This document shows, in pieces, positions 1 through 8,314 of a stretch of DNA of 64,000 bases. The stretch comes from Kiloniellaceae bacterium (GTDB lineage Bacteria > Pseudomonadota > Alphaproteobacteria > Kiloniellales > Kiloniellaceae): NCBI GenBank assembly GCA_021776195.1, contig JAJFGK010000139.1, positions 1 to 64,000 on the forward strand. Reading direction: 5' to 3'. How positions within the stretch are numbered: the stretch's first letter is position 1; each line of letters starts with the position of its first letter. Made by a program: the position numbers and the translations under genes. Under the pieces are notes generated by a model that was not told the DNA's origin, searched no databases, and was given only the letters and a program-made list of their open reading frames with translations.

Positions 1-53
1 ACGCAAATCGCCGTGGCCTTGCCTCCAACGTCCAATCCTGTAAAAATTCTCAT
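1..53 (-). mobile_element. IS110-family transposase, N-terminal 17 codons only (cut by window edge)
   Basis: Reading the minus strand from the ATG at 53 gives MRIFTGLDVGGKATAIC, which matches the usual start of IS110-type DEDD transposases, where the Asp of the GLDV motif is the first catalytic acid. A strong ribosome binding site (AAGGAAGGAG, about 7 nt upstream of the ATG) supports a real start. The rest of the gene lies to the left of the window, so I cannot tell whether it is intact. IS110 elements often lack clear terminal inverted repeats, and none is visible in 54-180. Confidence 0.6.
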
Positions 54-180
54 CGCTGCTCTCCTTCCTTCTGAGAATACCACCACGCCGATCTTTCCAA
101 TCGGTGCGGAGAGCAGCAACCTCATGTATGGGATGTATTAGCGGTCACGTTTACCCATTAGGCTGCCCTCATCGCCCCCC

Positions 181-930
181 TCACCCGACCTCGATCAGCC
201 GGACGACTTCGGTGACATTGGCGACGATGTCGTCGGGATGGACCTCGCTCGCCGGCGGGTGCGGCCGGCCGGTGCTGTTGCACCAGATGCCCCGGATGCC
301 AAGACGCCGCGGCGCATGGACCTCCCATTCCAGATTGTCGCCGACCATCCAGGCCGCCTCGGGGCGGACTCCGAAGCGCTCCAGCAGGTGGCGGTAGACC
401 GCGGGCTCGGGCTTGCCGAGGCCGAACTCGCCCTCGATCTGGATATGCTCGAAACGCTCGGTCAGGGCGAAGCGTTCGATCTTGGCGCGCTGCGGCGCGC
501 TGGCGCCATTGGTCACCAGGGCCAGGCGGATCCCCTGGTCGGCCAGCGCATCGATGGCCTCGTGACTGCCGGGCAGCAGGTGCATTTCCTGCCAGCGCCG
601 GGCCTCGAAGGCCTCGCCGATTGCGTCGCGCAGGGCCTCGTCCGCCAGTCCCAGTTCAGCCAAGGCGCGCCCGACGATGGTCTGGCGCGCCTGGCCGAGA
701 TCCAGCCGCCCCTCGCGGTGCCGCGCCGGGTCGGACCAGAACCAGCGCGCCGAGGCCATCATGACCTCGCCCAGTTCGACCGCTGTACGGTCGCCGAAGC
801 GGCCTTCGAAACCCCGCAGCGTCGCCATCCAGGTTTCCCGGGGCCGGCCATGGGAAAAGATCAGGGTGTCGTCGAGATCGAAGAAGATCGCCTCGGGCCG
901 CGCCCCGCCGCCATCTGCCGGACCGGTCAT
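181..930 (-). CDS. HAD-superfamily hydrolase (subfamily IA phosphatase)
   Basis: A 249-residue cytoplasmic HAD phosphohydrolase. Motif I is FFDLDDTLI with the nucleophile and acid/base at D18 and D20. Motif II is VTNGAS, the motif III Lys is in GLGKPEP and motif IV is GDNLEWEV. The cap region between motifs I and II is helical as in the IA group, which includes nucleotidases of the YjjG type. The start at 930 was chosen because the residues before it are low-complexity Arg/Pro/Gly and because its ATG overlaps the stop of the upstream methyltransferase gene by 4 bp, which suggests translational coupling. The substrate cannot be told from sequence. Confidence 0.88.
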   Translation of the reverse strand: MTGPADGGGARPEAIFFDLDDTLIFSHGRPRETWMATLRGFEGRFGDRTAVELGEVMMASARWFWSDPARHREGRLDLGQARQTIVGRALAELGLADEALRDAIGEAFEARRWQEMHLLPGSHEAIDALADQGIRLALVTNGASAPQRAKIERFALTERFEHIQIEGEFGLGKPEPAVYRHLLERFGVRPEAAWMVGDNLEWEVHAPRRLGIRGIWCNSTGRPHPPASEVHPDDIVANVTEVVRLIEVG

Positions 931-1733
931 GCCCGGTCGCCGGCCGATGGGTCCGCCGCCCGGCGGGCCAGCACGATGGGCTGGTAGTAGCCGCTGTCCT
1001 CGGGCCGCAGCCAGGCGAAGCGTTGGAAACCGGCCCGTTCCATCAGGCCGGCGAGACGCTCGCGGCCGATACACCAGCTATCGGTGGCAAAGTGCAGCGT
1101 TTCGCGCACCGGGCCGTCCTTCTTGTCCTGGAACAGCAGGTACTGCTGCATCCTGTAGCCGCTGCCGTCCTTGCGCCAGTCCCAGACCTGAAAGACCACG
1201 CGCCGGCCCTCGGGCCCGTCGAAGACCCGGGGCTCGCTCGCCCGGGGCCGGGACTGGACCAGGCTATCGTAGTCGCGCAGCGAGGCGATAAAGAGGCCGC
1301 CCGGCCGCAACAGGCCGTGGGCCTCGCCCAGGGTGGCCAGCAGGTCCTCGTCGCCGCGCAGGTGAACCAGCGAGTTGTCCATGATGCAGACGCTGTCGAA
1401 AGGCCCGGCGTGATAGCCCGAGAGGTTGCGCATGTCGGCCGCGGTAAAGAACAGCTTCAGGCCGCGCGCCGTGGCCTCGCGCTTGGCCCGCGCCACGGCC
1501 GAGGGACTGAGGTCGCTGCCGGAGACGTCGTGGCCGCGCAAAGCCAGCCCCAGCGCCTGGGTGCCAATGCCGCAGGCGGCGTCCAGCACCCGCTTGGGCC
1601 CCGGCCCCAGGGCCTCGGCCATGACCCGCTCCAACAGCTCCGCCTGCCAGTGCAGCGACTGCTCCCAGTCCGCCATCAGCAGGTGGTAGTGGTTCGCCAG
1701 GTCGTCGTAGAAACGCGCGACATCGTCGGCCAT
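927..1733 (-). CDS. Class I SAM-dependent methyltransferase
   Basis: A 268-residue protein with a Rossmann-type methyltransferase core. SAM motif I is VLDAACGIGTQ (about residues 49-59), followed by the acidic ribose-binding loop SGSDLSPSAV and a motif II region with VCIMDNSLVHL. The order and spacing resemble glycine/sarcosine N-methyltransferase-like enzymes (Methyltransf_25/11), but the substrate is not certain. It is the first gene of a two-gene operon with the HAD phosphatase, which overlaps it by 4 bp. It begins with MADDVARFYDDLA, a typical start for this family. Confidence 0.85.
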   Translation of the reverse strand: MADDVARFYDDLANHYHLLMADWEQSLHWQAELLERVMAEALGPGPKRVLDAACGIGTQALGLALRGHDVSGSDLSPSAVARAKREATARGLKLFFTAADMRNLSGYHAGPFDSVCIMDNSLVHLRGDEDLLATLGEAHGLLRPGGLFIASLRDYDSLVQSRPRASEPRVFDGPEGRRVVFQVWDWRKDGSGYRMQQYLLFQDKKDGPVRETLHFATDSWCIGRERLAGLMERAGFQRFAWLRPEDSGYYQPIVLARRAADPSAGDRA

Positions 1734-1841
1734 GGCCGTGGTCCTTGGACGGCAGGGATCGATGGGGCGCGGACCCTAGCGGGGGTCGCCGGATTTGCCA
1801 AGGGGTCGGGGAAGACCCACGGGTCACAGGGTCTTTCGCGA

Positions 1842-2399
1842 TCAGGCCTCGGCGGTTTCCGCCTCGATGATCTGCTCGCGCAGCGTGGCGTAGTGCGCTT
1901 CCTGCTTGGCGCCGAACAGCGGGTCCTCCTGCTTGAAGACCCCGGCTTCCAACTCGGCGAGGTCGGTGCCGGTCAGGAGTTCCTCGGCCAGGGGCAGAAA
2001 GTACTTCTCTTCCATCTCGATATGATGGCGCTGGGAGTCGGCGAACTCCCGGGCGGCGCGGATCAGGTCGCCACGAGGCAACTCGGCCTCGCCGAGGATG
2101 CGCCGCACCACCGCGACCAGCGAGCGGGTCAGAGCGGCCAGTTCCTCGTGCTGCGCCTCGAGCCCTTTCAGCTTGGCGGCCCGGTCGGGCGCCTTGCGCA
2201 ACAGCATCGCTGCCAGCAGGTCCTCCTTGGGATGGTGGCACGCGTCGGGAAAGTCGGCGAAGTAGAGCACGATGTCCTCGATCAAGGCGTAGTCGGGATG
2301 ACCGGCCGACTCGAAAATCGCCACCTGCCGGTCGAGCAGGGTCAGCAGCCGCGCCATGGTAGCGTGCTCGTTTCGGATTTCTTCCACCACGTTGCGCAT
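1842..2399 (-). CDS. Hemerythrin HHE-domain protein
   Basis: A 185-residue four-helix hemerythrin-like protein expected to bind a di-iron centre. Candidate ligands are visible in order: H12 (NEHATM), H55/H56 and E59 (CHHPKED), H84 (AQHEEL), and H125/H126 with E130 (RHHIEMEEKYFLP). Such proteins sense or carry oxygen, or protect against nitric oxide and iron stress. The start is supported by the strong site GGGGAGAAG upstream. An FNR/ANR-type box at 2458-2471 lies at the class II activator position relative to a TAGACT -10, so induction at low oxygen is likely. Confidence 0.9.
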   Translation of the reverse strand: MRNVVEEIRNEHATMARLLTLLDRQVAIFESAGHPDYALIEDIVLYFADFPDACHHPKEDLLAAMLLRKAPDRAAKLKGLEAQHEELAALTRSLVAVVRRILGEAELPRGDLIRAAREFADSQRHHIEMEEKYFLPLAEELLTGTDLAELEAGVFKQEDPLFGAKQEAHYATLREQIIEAETAEA

Positions 2400-2457
2400 T
2401 ATCTTCTCCCCAATCTTGTAGCCCGTGAAGTCTAGGCGCGATTGGGGGGCGATCAGA

Positions 2458-2471
2458 ATGATCTAGATCAA
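2458..2471 (-). promoter_or_regulatory. FNR/ANR-type binding site upstream of the hemerythrin gene
   Basis: On the minus strand the sequence is TTGATCTAGATCAT, which differs at one base from the FNR consensus TTGAT-N4-ATCAA. Its centre (2464.5) is 30.5 bp upstream of the first base of a candidate -10, TAGACT (2434-2429). That places the box near -42 from the predicted start site, the classic position for FNR activation. It lies between the stop of the ornithine-cyclodeaminase-like gene and the hemerythrin start. Confidence 0.6.
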
Positions 2472-2483
2472 GGCGCCGGCGCC

Positions 2484-3485
2484 TCAGGCAAACCGCAATC
2501 TTTGTCCCAGGCCCAGGCTTTCGGCCTTTTTCAGCATGGCCGCGCCCAGGGCGATGTCGGAGAGCGAAAGGCCGCGGTGCCAGAAGAGGATCGTCTCGTC
2601 GTCGCGCTCGCGCCCCGCGCGCTGGCCGTCCACCACCTGGCAGAGCTCGCCGTGACAGCTCTCCTCGGTCAGCTTGCCTGCCCGCACATGGGCGCGCAGG
2701 GCGCCAAACTCGCCGGCATGGACCTGGCCCCAGTCGTCCACCAGCACCTTGTCCATGCGGTCCAGCAGGTCGGGCTCCAGGGACGACTTGGTGCCGTAGG
2801 GGATGACCGTCGCGCCCTGCTTGACCCAGGCGGTCTTGAAGAGCGGCGTCGGCTCGGGCAGGCGCGAGGCCTCGACCATGATGTCGGCGTCCTTCAGGCA
2901 GGCCTCCCAGTCGTCCACCGCCTTGACCTCCCGGCCCAGGTCGCGGGACAGGCGCTCGGCGAAGGGCCGGTAGCTCTCGGGCCGGCGCGAATGGACCCGG
3001 ATCTCCTCCAGGTCGAAGAGGTGATCGAGCAGCCGGACATTCCAGTAGGACGAGCCACGCGCGCCGATGTTGCCGAGGACCTTCGAATCCTTGCGCGCCA
3101 GATACTTGGCGCCGAGCGCGGTCATCGCGCCGGTGCGCATGTCGGTGATGGCCGAGGCGTCGACCAGGGCCCGGGGCATGCCGGTGCGCGGGTCGAAAAG
3201 GTTGAGAAAGGCCATCTCCGAGGGCAGATCCTTTTTGTAGTTGTCGACGAAGTCGCCGACGATCTTCACCCCCGCATAATCCAATGAGGCAACATATCCT
3301 CGCAAAATATTGAAATGACCGCGAAATTCCGGGTTCGGCTCGAGATGAACCCGAGGCTCGATGACGCAATCGCCCGAACCCTGCGCCCGCAGGCCCTCCT
3401 CGACCGCGTCGAGGATCTCGTCGTTGGTCATGGCGAGCTGCTCGATCTCGGGGCCCGAGAGGTAGGTGAAGTGGATTTCCTGCAT
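2484..3485 (-). CDS. Ornithine cyclodeaminase / mu-crystallin family protein
   Basis: A 333-residue NAD(P)-binding enzyme of the OCD/mu-crystallin family. The N-terminal substrate domain has the Arg/Lys-containing segments YAGVKIVGDF and TDMRTGAMTALGAKYLARKDS. The Rossmann domain begins near VLGNIGARGSS, followed by IRVHSRRPES, where the Ser/Arg suggests NADP preference. The usual glycine-rich loop of the family (GxGxQA) is altered to GNIGARG. Members act on ornithine, alanine, lysine, ketimines or opine-like compounds, so the substrate is open. It is on the same strand as hutF but 178 bp away, with a palindrome between them. Confidence 0.83.
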   Translation of the reverse strand: MQEIHFTYLSGPEIEQLAMTNDEILDAVEEGLRAQGSGDCVIEPRVHLEPNPEFRGHFNILRGYVASLDYAGVKIVGDFVDNYKKDLPSEMAFLNLFDPRTGMPRALVDASAITDMRTGAMTALGAKYLARKDSKVLGNIGARGSSYWNVRLLDHLFDLEEIRVHSRRPESYRPFAERLSRDLGREVKAVDDWEACLKDADIMVEASRLPEPTPLFKTAWVKQGATVIPYGTKSSLEPDLLDRMDKVLVDDWGQVHAGEFGALRAHVRAGKLTEESCHGELCQVVDGQRAGRERDDETILFWHRGLSLSDIALGAAMLKKAESLGLGQRLRFA

Positions 3486-3582
3486 GAATGTCGATCCTTA
3501 ACGCGTTGTTAACTATGTAAACCCTTCCGACTCAACGAAGAGTCGCCCCCACCCGCTCGCTGACGCAGCGTACAATTCTGCC

Positions 3583-3605
3583 CCTTCCCCCTCGACGGGG
3601 GAAGG
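3583..3605. repeat. Palindromic intergenic element (REP-like hairpin)
   Basis: Arms CCTTCCCCC (3583-3591) and GGGGGAAGG (3597-3605) pair perfectly around the loop TCGAC. C/G-rich flanks (3545-3554 and 3610-3622) extend the symmetry imperfectly. It lies between hutF and the ornithine-cyclodeaminase-like gene. There is no U-run, so it looks more like a dispersed palindrome than an intrinsic terminator. Confidence 0.5.
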
Positions 3606-3663
3606 CCGGGAGGGGGGTGGGGCCGCAACCAAGATGCCTGACGTCCTGCCGCGCCACCCGCGC

Positions 3664-5043
3664 TCACGCCAGCAGTTCGTCGAGCGCGCCGCGATAGCCC
3701 TCCGCGATGGCCTCCTCCTTCTCGTGGCGACCCTCGCGCACCACCCAGCGCCCGCCGACCATGACATCGCGCACCGGGTTGTCGTTACCGGCAAACACCA
3801 GCGAATCAAGGATCAGGTCGCCGGTCTTGCCGTAGAGCACTGGATGATTTCCATCGAGCACCAGCAGGTCGGCGCGGGCACCGGGCACCAGCATGCCGAT
3901 CGTGCGGCGCAGCGCCTGGGAGCCGCCCTGCAGCGCCCGCCGGTAAAGGTTGGCCCCGACCGAGGGCGCATCGGGACCGCCGGCCAGCAGATTGCGCTGG
4001 CCCGATTGCAGGCGTTGGGAGTACTCGAGCACCCTCAGGTCCTCGATCGGGCTGACCGAGATGTGGTTATCCGAGCCGATGCCGATGACCCCGCCGGCGG
4101 CAAGGAAGGGGACCGCCGGAAAGATCCCGTCGCCGAGGTTCGCCTCGGTGGTCGGGCAGACCCCGGCGGTGGCGCGGGTGGCGGCCAGGTCCTGGGTTTC
4201 CGCCGGGGTCATGTGGGTGGCGTGGATCAGGCACCAGCGACGGTCGACCAAGAAGGTCTCGAGCAGCAGTTCGACCGGGCGCTTGCCGCACCAGGCCTGA
4301 CAGTCCTCGACCTCCTTGATCTGCTCGGCGACATGGATATGGATCGGCGCGCCGGGATGAATGGCGTCGAGCCCGTGTATGGTCTGGTCGAGCAACTGCG
4401 GCGTCACCGCGCGCAGCGAGTGGGGTGCCATGCCGAGCGCCACCTGCGGGTCCGGGCCGACCCAGTCGAACAGCCGCTCGACCAGGCGCAGAAAGCGCTC
4501 GCTGTCGTTCAGAAAGCGGCGCTGTCCCTCGCCCGCCGGCTGGCCGCCGAAGCCGCCGTCGCTGTAAAGCACCGGCAGGTGGGTGATGCCGATGCCGCTC
4601 AGGCGTGCCGCCTGGATCGCCCGCTGCGACATCTCCGCCAGCTCGAGGTAAGGACTCCCGCTGGGGTCATGGTGCAGGTAGTGAAACTCGCCGACCGCCG
4701 TATAGCCGCTCTTCAGCATCTCGACATAGAGCTGGGCGGCGATGGCCTCGACCTGGTCCGGCGTCAGCTTGCCGACGAAGTCGTACATCACCTCGCGCCA
4801 GGTCCAAAAGGAGTCCTCGCCCGGTCCGGCGCGCTCGCAAAGGCCGGCCATGGCGCGCTGGAAGGCATGACTGTGCAGGTTCGGCATGCCGGGGATCACC
4901 GGCCCCGCCGCCCGCGGCGCGTCGCCGGGCTCCGCGCCCGCCGTCACCTTCTCCAGGTCGCCGTTCCCGGCGACCTCGAAGAGGACATTCTCGGCCCAGC
5001 CCTCGGGCAGCAGAGCAGTTTCGGCAAAGAGGCGTTCAGTCAT
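3664..5043 (-). CDS. hutF: Formimidoylglutamate deiminase
   Basis: A 459-residue amidohydrolase-superfamily enzyme that converts N-formimino-L-glutamate to N-formyl-L-glutamate and ammonia in the two-step end of histidine degradation. The metal site is visible: [12 protein letters not shown] (HxH), HIHVAEQ, THMTPAE and [11 protein letters not shown]. The signature [11 protein letters not shown] is typical of HutF. I chose the start MTERLFAE at 5043, because the alternative start 51 bp upstream adds residues not seen in the family. It is divergent from hutI with 77 bp between starts. Together with hutG it defines the formylglutamate route. Confidence 0.95.
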   Translation of the reverse strand: MTERLFAETALLPEGWAENVLFEVAGNGDLEKVTAGAEPGDAPRAAGPVIPGMPNLHSHAFQRAMAGLCERAGPGEDSFWTWREVMYDFVGKLTPDQVEAIAAQLYVEMLKSGYTAVGEFHYLHHDPSGSPYLELAEMSQRAIQAARLSGIGITHLPVLYSDGGFGGQPAGEGQRRFLNDSERFLRLVERLFDWVGPDPQVALGMAPHSLRAVTPQLLDQTIHGLDAIHPGAPIHIHVAEQIKEVEDCQAWCGKRPVELLLETFLVDRRWCLIHATHMTPAETQDLAATRATAGVCPTTEANLGDGIFPAVPFLAAGGVIGIGSDNHISVSPIEDLRVLEYSQRLQSGQRNLLAGGPDAPSVGANLYRRALQGGSQALRRTIGMLVPGARADLLVLDGNHPVLYGKTGDLILDSLVFAGNDNPVRDVMVGGRWVVREGRHEKEEAIAEGYRGALDELLA

Positions 5044-5120
5044 TTGCGGGACTTTCCATGCAGGCAATGCTGGGCGAGAGTAAGCTAGAGGCAATAGCGA
5101 AACAACGGGAAGAGACCGCC

Positions 5121-6329
5121 ATGTGGGATCAACTCTTCGTCGACACTAGGCTCGCGCGCATGACGGCGGATGCGCCCTACGGCGCGGTGGAAAAGGGCGC
5201 GATTGCGATCTCTGACGGCAGGATCGTCTTTGCCGGGCCGGCGGACGATCTGCCCGGCCCGCCGGCGGCCCTGGCGCGCCAGGTGGAGGCCCTGGCGGGA
5301 CGTTGGATCACCCCGGGGCTGATCGACTGTCACACTCACATCGTCTACGGCGGCGACCGCGCCCGTGAGTTCGAGCTGCGCCTGGAGGGCGCCTCCTACG
5401 AGGAACTGTCGCGCGCTGGCGGCGGCATCGTCTCCACCGTGAAGGCGACGCGCGAGGCCGGCGACGATGCCCTCTTTGCCAGCGCCAAGCGGCGCTGCGA
5501 AATCCTCAAGGCCGAGGGCGTGACCACCCTGGAGATCAAATCGGGCTATGGCCTGGACCTGGCCAACGAGTTGAAGCAACTGCGCGTCGCCCGGCGGCTG
5601 GGCGAAGACCTGGGCCTGACGGTCAAAACCTCGTTTCTCGGCGCCCATGCCCTGCCGCCGGAGTACGCCGGGAACCAGCAGGGCTACATCGATTCGGTGG
5701 TCGCCATGATGCCCGAGGTCAAGCGCTCGGCCCTGGCCGACGCGGTCGACGGCTTTTGCGAAGGCATCGGCTTCACCCCGGAACAGACCGCCCAGGTCTT
5801 CGAGGCGGCGCGCGCCCAGGGCCTGCCGGTCAAGCTGCACGCCGACCAGCTGTCCGACCTGGGCGGCGCGGCCCTGGCGGCGCGCTTCGGGGCCCTCTCG
5901 GCCGATCACCTGGAGTTCACCAGCGACGAGGGGGTCGCTGCCCTGGCCGCCGCCGGCACGGTCGCCATCCTGCTGCCCGGCGCCTTTTATGTGCTGCGCG
6001 AGACCAAGCTGCCGCCGATCGAGAGCCTGCGCCGGGCCGGCGTGCCGATCGCGCTTTCGACCGACTCCAACCCGGGCTCCTCGCCAGTGACCTCGCTGCT
6101 GTTGATGCTTTCCATGGGCTGCACCCTGTTCCGCCTGACCCCGGAAGAAGCGCTCGCCGGGATCACCCGCAACGCCGCCCAGGCCCTGGGGCTGGCCAAG
6201 ACCCACGGCACCCTGGAGCCGGGCAAGGCCGCCGATCTCTGCATCTGGGACATCGAGCGCCCGGCCGACCTGGCCTACCGCATCGGCGACCGCCCGCTCC
6301 ATAGGGTGCTGCGGGGAGGTGTTTTATGA
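5121..6329 (+). CDS. hutI: Imidazolonepropionase
   Basis: A 402-residue metal-dependent amidohydrolase that opens 4-imidazolone-5-propionate to N-formimino-L-glutamate. Motifs are [22 protein letters not shown] split over the HxH region, KLHADQLSD, and the metal Asp in [11 protein letters not shown]. Length and order fit HutI. The ATG at 5121 has GGGAAGAG about 8 nt upstream, and longer in-frame extensions run into hutF and are not plausible. The gene overlaps the end of convergent vapC by 6 bp. hutH and hutU are not in the window. Confidence 0.95.
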   Translation: MWDQLFVDTRLARMTADAPYGAVEKGAIAISDGRIVFAGPADDLPGPPAALARQVEALAGRWITPGLIDCHTHIVYGGDRAREFELRLEGASYEELSRAGGGIVSTVKATREAGDDALFASAKRRCEILKAEGVTTLEIKSGYGLDLANELKQLRVARRLGEDLGLTVKTSFLGAHALPPEYAGNQQGYIDSVVAMMPEVKRSALADAVDGFCEGIGFTPEQTAQVFEAARAQGLPVKLHADQLSDLGGAALAARFGALSADHLEFTSDEGVAALAAAGTVAILLPGAFYVLRETKLPPIESLRRAGVPIALSTDSNPGSSPVTSLLLMLSMGCTLFRLTPEEALAGITRNAAQALGLAKTHGTLEPGKAADLCIWDIERPADLAYRIGDRPLHRVLRGGVL

Positions 6330-6713
6330 CTGCACGGCGGCGCGAAGGTCCGTCTTCGAGAAGTCGTTGCCTTTGAAAAGCAAAGGGCTATCCATGAACC
6401 TTGCGAGGGCATAGGCGTAGCAATCGCCCAAGTTAAGGCCTGCTGGGTGGCGGCCCTTCCCGAAGCGTTCAAAGGCACCCCTGGCAATCCTGGCCTGTGC
6501 CGCGGAAAAGGGAGCCACCTCGATACCGGCGAGCGTCAGGAAACCGTCCAGTCCCTTGGAAAGTGCCGGATAGCGCGACAACACCAGGGCCATCTCGACA
6601 TAAGAGGCGGCCGACAATAGGCACACCCGGGCGTTGACGACCACGCCATAGAGATCCTGGCCGTCCGGTTCTTCGGTCATGATCGCCACAAGGGCGGAAG
6701 TATCGATGATCAC
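6324..6713 (-). CDS. vapC: VapC-type PIN-domain toxin ribonuclease
   Basis: A 129-residue PIN-domain protein, the toxin of a type II module. VapC enzymes cut specific RNAs such as tRNA. The acidic active site is complete: D4 (MIIDTSAL), E40 (SYVEMALV), D97 ([12 protein letters not shown]) and D117 (KGNDFSKTD). Its ATG overlaps the vapB stop by 4 bp. The 3' end overlaps convergent hutI by 6 bp, so it was fitted tightly into the hut region. The [10 protein letters not shown] signature is typical of the Rv0624/VapC30-like group paired with Rv0623-type antitoxins. Confidence 0.93.
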   Translation of the reverse strand: MIIDTSALVAIMTEEPDGQDLYGVVVNARVCLLSAASYVEMALVLSRYPALSKGLDGFLTLAGIEVAPFSAAQARIARGAFERFGKGRHPAGLNLGDCYAYALARFMDSPLLFKGNDFSKTDLRAAVQS

Positions 6714-6964
6714 GACTTCGGCAGTCCGAACTCGTCATACAGATGACTATGGTCGCTGGCCGGTTTTTCCTTGAGACCACGGTTCATCTCTTTGATCATA
6801 GCGAGCCCGCGTTGGTAGCGGTCCTCGCTGTCGCAAAGGCGGCGTTCGCGCTCAAAACGCTCCTGGACCGAGACTTTGATCGTCTCCGTCAAGGTCTCGC
6901 CAGTCAGCGCCGCGAGTTTTCGGATCATCTTTTCGGCTTCGCTGTCCTTAATGTTGATCGCCAT
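6710..6964 (-). CDS. vapB: VapB-type antitoxin (Rv0623-like ribbon-helix-helix)
   Basis: An 84-residue antitoxin. The N-terminal half (MAINIKDSEAEKMIRKLAAL then TGETLTETIKVSV) is the ribbon-helix-helix DNA-binding fold of the Rv0623 family. The C-terminal tail (about residues 45-84) is charged and likely blocks the VapC active site. It is the first gene of the module, overlaps vapC by 4 bp, and has a perfect inverted repeat 15-41 bp upstream of its start that is the probable autoregulatory operator. Confidence 0.92.
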   Translation of the reverse strand: MAINIKDSEAEKMIRKLAALTGETLTETIKVSVQERFERERRLCDSEDRYQRGLAMIKEMNRGLKEKPASDHSHLYDEFGLPKS

Positions 6965-6978
6965 GCCAAATCCTCTCG

Positions 6979-7005
6979 GTATAGAAAATAGTCAATTTTC
7001 TATAC
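6979..7005. promoter_or_regulatory. Inverted-repeat operator of the vapBC operon
   Basis: Perfect 11-bp arms GTATAGAAAAT (6979-6989) and ATTTTCTATAC (6995-7005) surround the 5-bp spacer AGTCA. The element begins 15 bp upstream of the vapB start and its AT-rich make-up contrasts with the GC-rich surroundings. VapBC complexes usually repress their own promoter through such palindromes. Confidence 0.7.
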
Positions 7006-7021
7006 TCGTTCAACCCCTCCG

Positions 7022-7831
7022 CTAACCCACCTCCAACTCGGCCCAGGCGAGCATGGCCTGGAGGAAGCCGGCGATCACCGGGCGCACCTTGGCGGCCAAA
7101 TCGGGGCGGAAGGCGAAGGGCGGGTCCTCGTCCATGTAGGTCGCCTCGGACAGCTCCAGTTGGATCGCGTGGATGCCGTTCGACGGGTCGCCGTGGTGCC
7201 GGGTAATGTAGCCCCCCTTGAAGCGGCCGTTCAGGACGTGGCTGAAGCCCAGGTCCTGTTCGGCCTCGCGGGCCACGGCCGTGATCAGGCCAATCAGACC
7301 CGGGTCGCAAGAGATGCCATCGCCGGTGCCGAGGTTGAAGTCGGGCAGCGTCCCCTCGAAAAATCGCGGCACCACCGATTTGATCGAATGGGCATCCCAC
7401 AGCAGCGCGATGCCGTGTTCGGCCCTCAGCGCCGCCAGGGCTTCGGCGATCTTGGCGTGATAGGGCTGCCAGATCGCGGCCCGCCGGCCGGCGATCTCGG
7501 CCTCGGCCGGCACATCCCCCGCGGCATAGATCGGCGCGTCGGCGAAGGTCGAGGTCGGACAGAGCTCGGTGCTGCTGGCGCCGGGATAGAGCGAGCGGCC
7601 CTCGGGATCCCGGTTCGGGTCGATCACATAGCGTGAATGGGTCGCCTGGATGACCGAGGCGTCGAGGTCGCCGAGAAAGTCATAGAGGTCGGGAATGTGC
7701 CAATCGGTGTCCGGCAGGATTTGGGCCTCGTCGCTGAAGCGCGCCGCCAGGTCCGGCGGCAGGTAAGTCCCGCTGTGGGGCATCGAGACCAGCAGCGGCG
7801 ACTTGCCCGCCTTGAAGGTGAAGGGGTCCAT
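7022..7831 (-). CDS. hutG: N-formylglutamate deformylase (amidohydrolase)
   Basis: A 269-residue FGase-family enzyme that hydrolyses N-formyl-L-glutamate to glutamate and formate, the step after HutF. Family motifs are SMPHSGTYLP near the N terminus, the Arg/Asp segment YVIDPNRDPEGRSLYPG, the metal/catalytic region LLWDAHSIKS, and GYITRHHGDPSNGIHAIQ with LELSEATYM. It follows the GFA-family gene by 17 bp, so it is probably co-transcribed with it and perhaps with the ABC transporter genes further upstream. Confidence 0.94.
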   Translation of the reverse strand: MDPFTFKAGKSPLLVSMPHSGTYLPPDLAARFSDEAQILPDTDWHIPDLYDFLGDLDASVIQATHSRYVIDPNRDPEGRSLYPGASSTELCPTSTFADAPIYAAGDVPAEAEIAGRRAAIWQPYHAKIAEALAALRAEHGIALLWDAHSIKSVVPRFFEGTLPDFNLGTGDGISCDPGLIGLITAVAREAEQDLGFSHVLNGRFKGGYITRHHGDPSNGIHAIQLELSEATYMDEDPPFAFRPDLAAKVRPVIAGFLQAMLAWAELEVG

Positions 7832-7848
7832 GGCGCGGTCCTCTGAGA

Positions 7849-8274
7849 TTAAAGACTGTCCTTGCCGGTGCTGAACTTGTCATGGCGCCGCAGGCCGTCG
7901 TCGATCTTCAGCCATGGCAGGGCATCGACGCAAAAGACGTGGGCCTGCGGGTGGTAGGCCCCGGCATTGTCCAGGGCCGAGATGTGGATGTGGATCTCGT
8001 CCGACAGGTTCGCGTTCTCGTAGCTGATCGGCGAGGCGCAGCGCGGACAGGACCGGCGCGTCGCGTCGGCCGAGGACTGGAACTTCGCGGGTTCGACCCC
8101 GGTGAAACGAAAGTCCGCGTTGGCGAAACAGACATAGGTGGTGATCGGTGCGCCGGTCGCCCGGCGGCAGGATTGGCAGTGACAGTGGGCGACCCAGCGC
8201 GGCGCGCCTTCGGCCTCGAAGGTGACGGCGCCGCAGAGGCAGCGCCCGCGGTGCTGGGTCGGATTATCGGACAT
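7849..8274 (-). CDS. GFA-family (glutathione-dependent formaldehyde-activating enzyme/CENP-V-like) protein
   Basis: A 141-residue zinc protein of the GFA fold. Metal cysteines are visible in GRCLCGAVTF, HCHCQSCRRATG and RSCPRCASPI, followed by the typical HIHISALDN and WLKIDD segments. The first member of the family was proposed to help formaldehyde react with glutathione, but most members are uncharacterised. The ATG at 8274 is preferred over the adjoining GTG at 8277 because GGAGG sits 5 nt before it. It lies 38 bp after the ABC permease gene and 17 bp before hutG. Confidence 0.88.
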   Translation of the reverse strand: MSDNPTQHRGRCLCGAVTFEAEGAPRWVAHCHCQSCRRATGAPITTYVCFANADFRFTGVEPAKFQSSADATRRSCPRCASPISYENANLSDEIHIHISALDNAGAYHPQAHVFCVDALPWLKIDDGLRRHDKFSTGKDSL

Positions 8275-8314
8275 CACGTCCTCCCTGGCAGATCGAGAAG
8301 CCCATAGGCTGGCA

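Noticed and set aside
1264..3369. Long minus-strand frame across the methyltransferase, hemerythrin and OCD-like genes
   Set aside because: It crosses three well-supported genes in another frame and contains only Arg/Gly/Pro-rich sequence.
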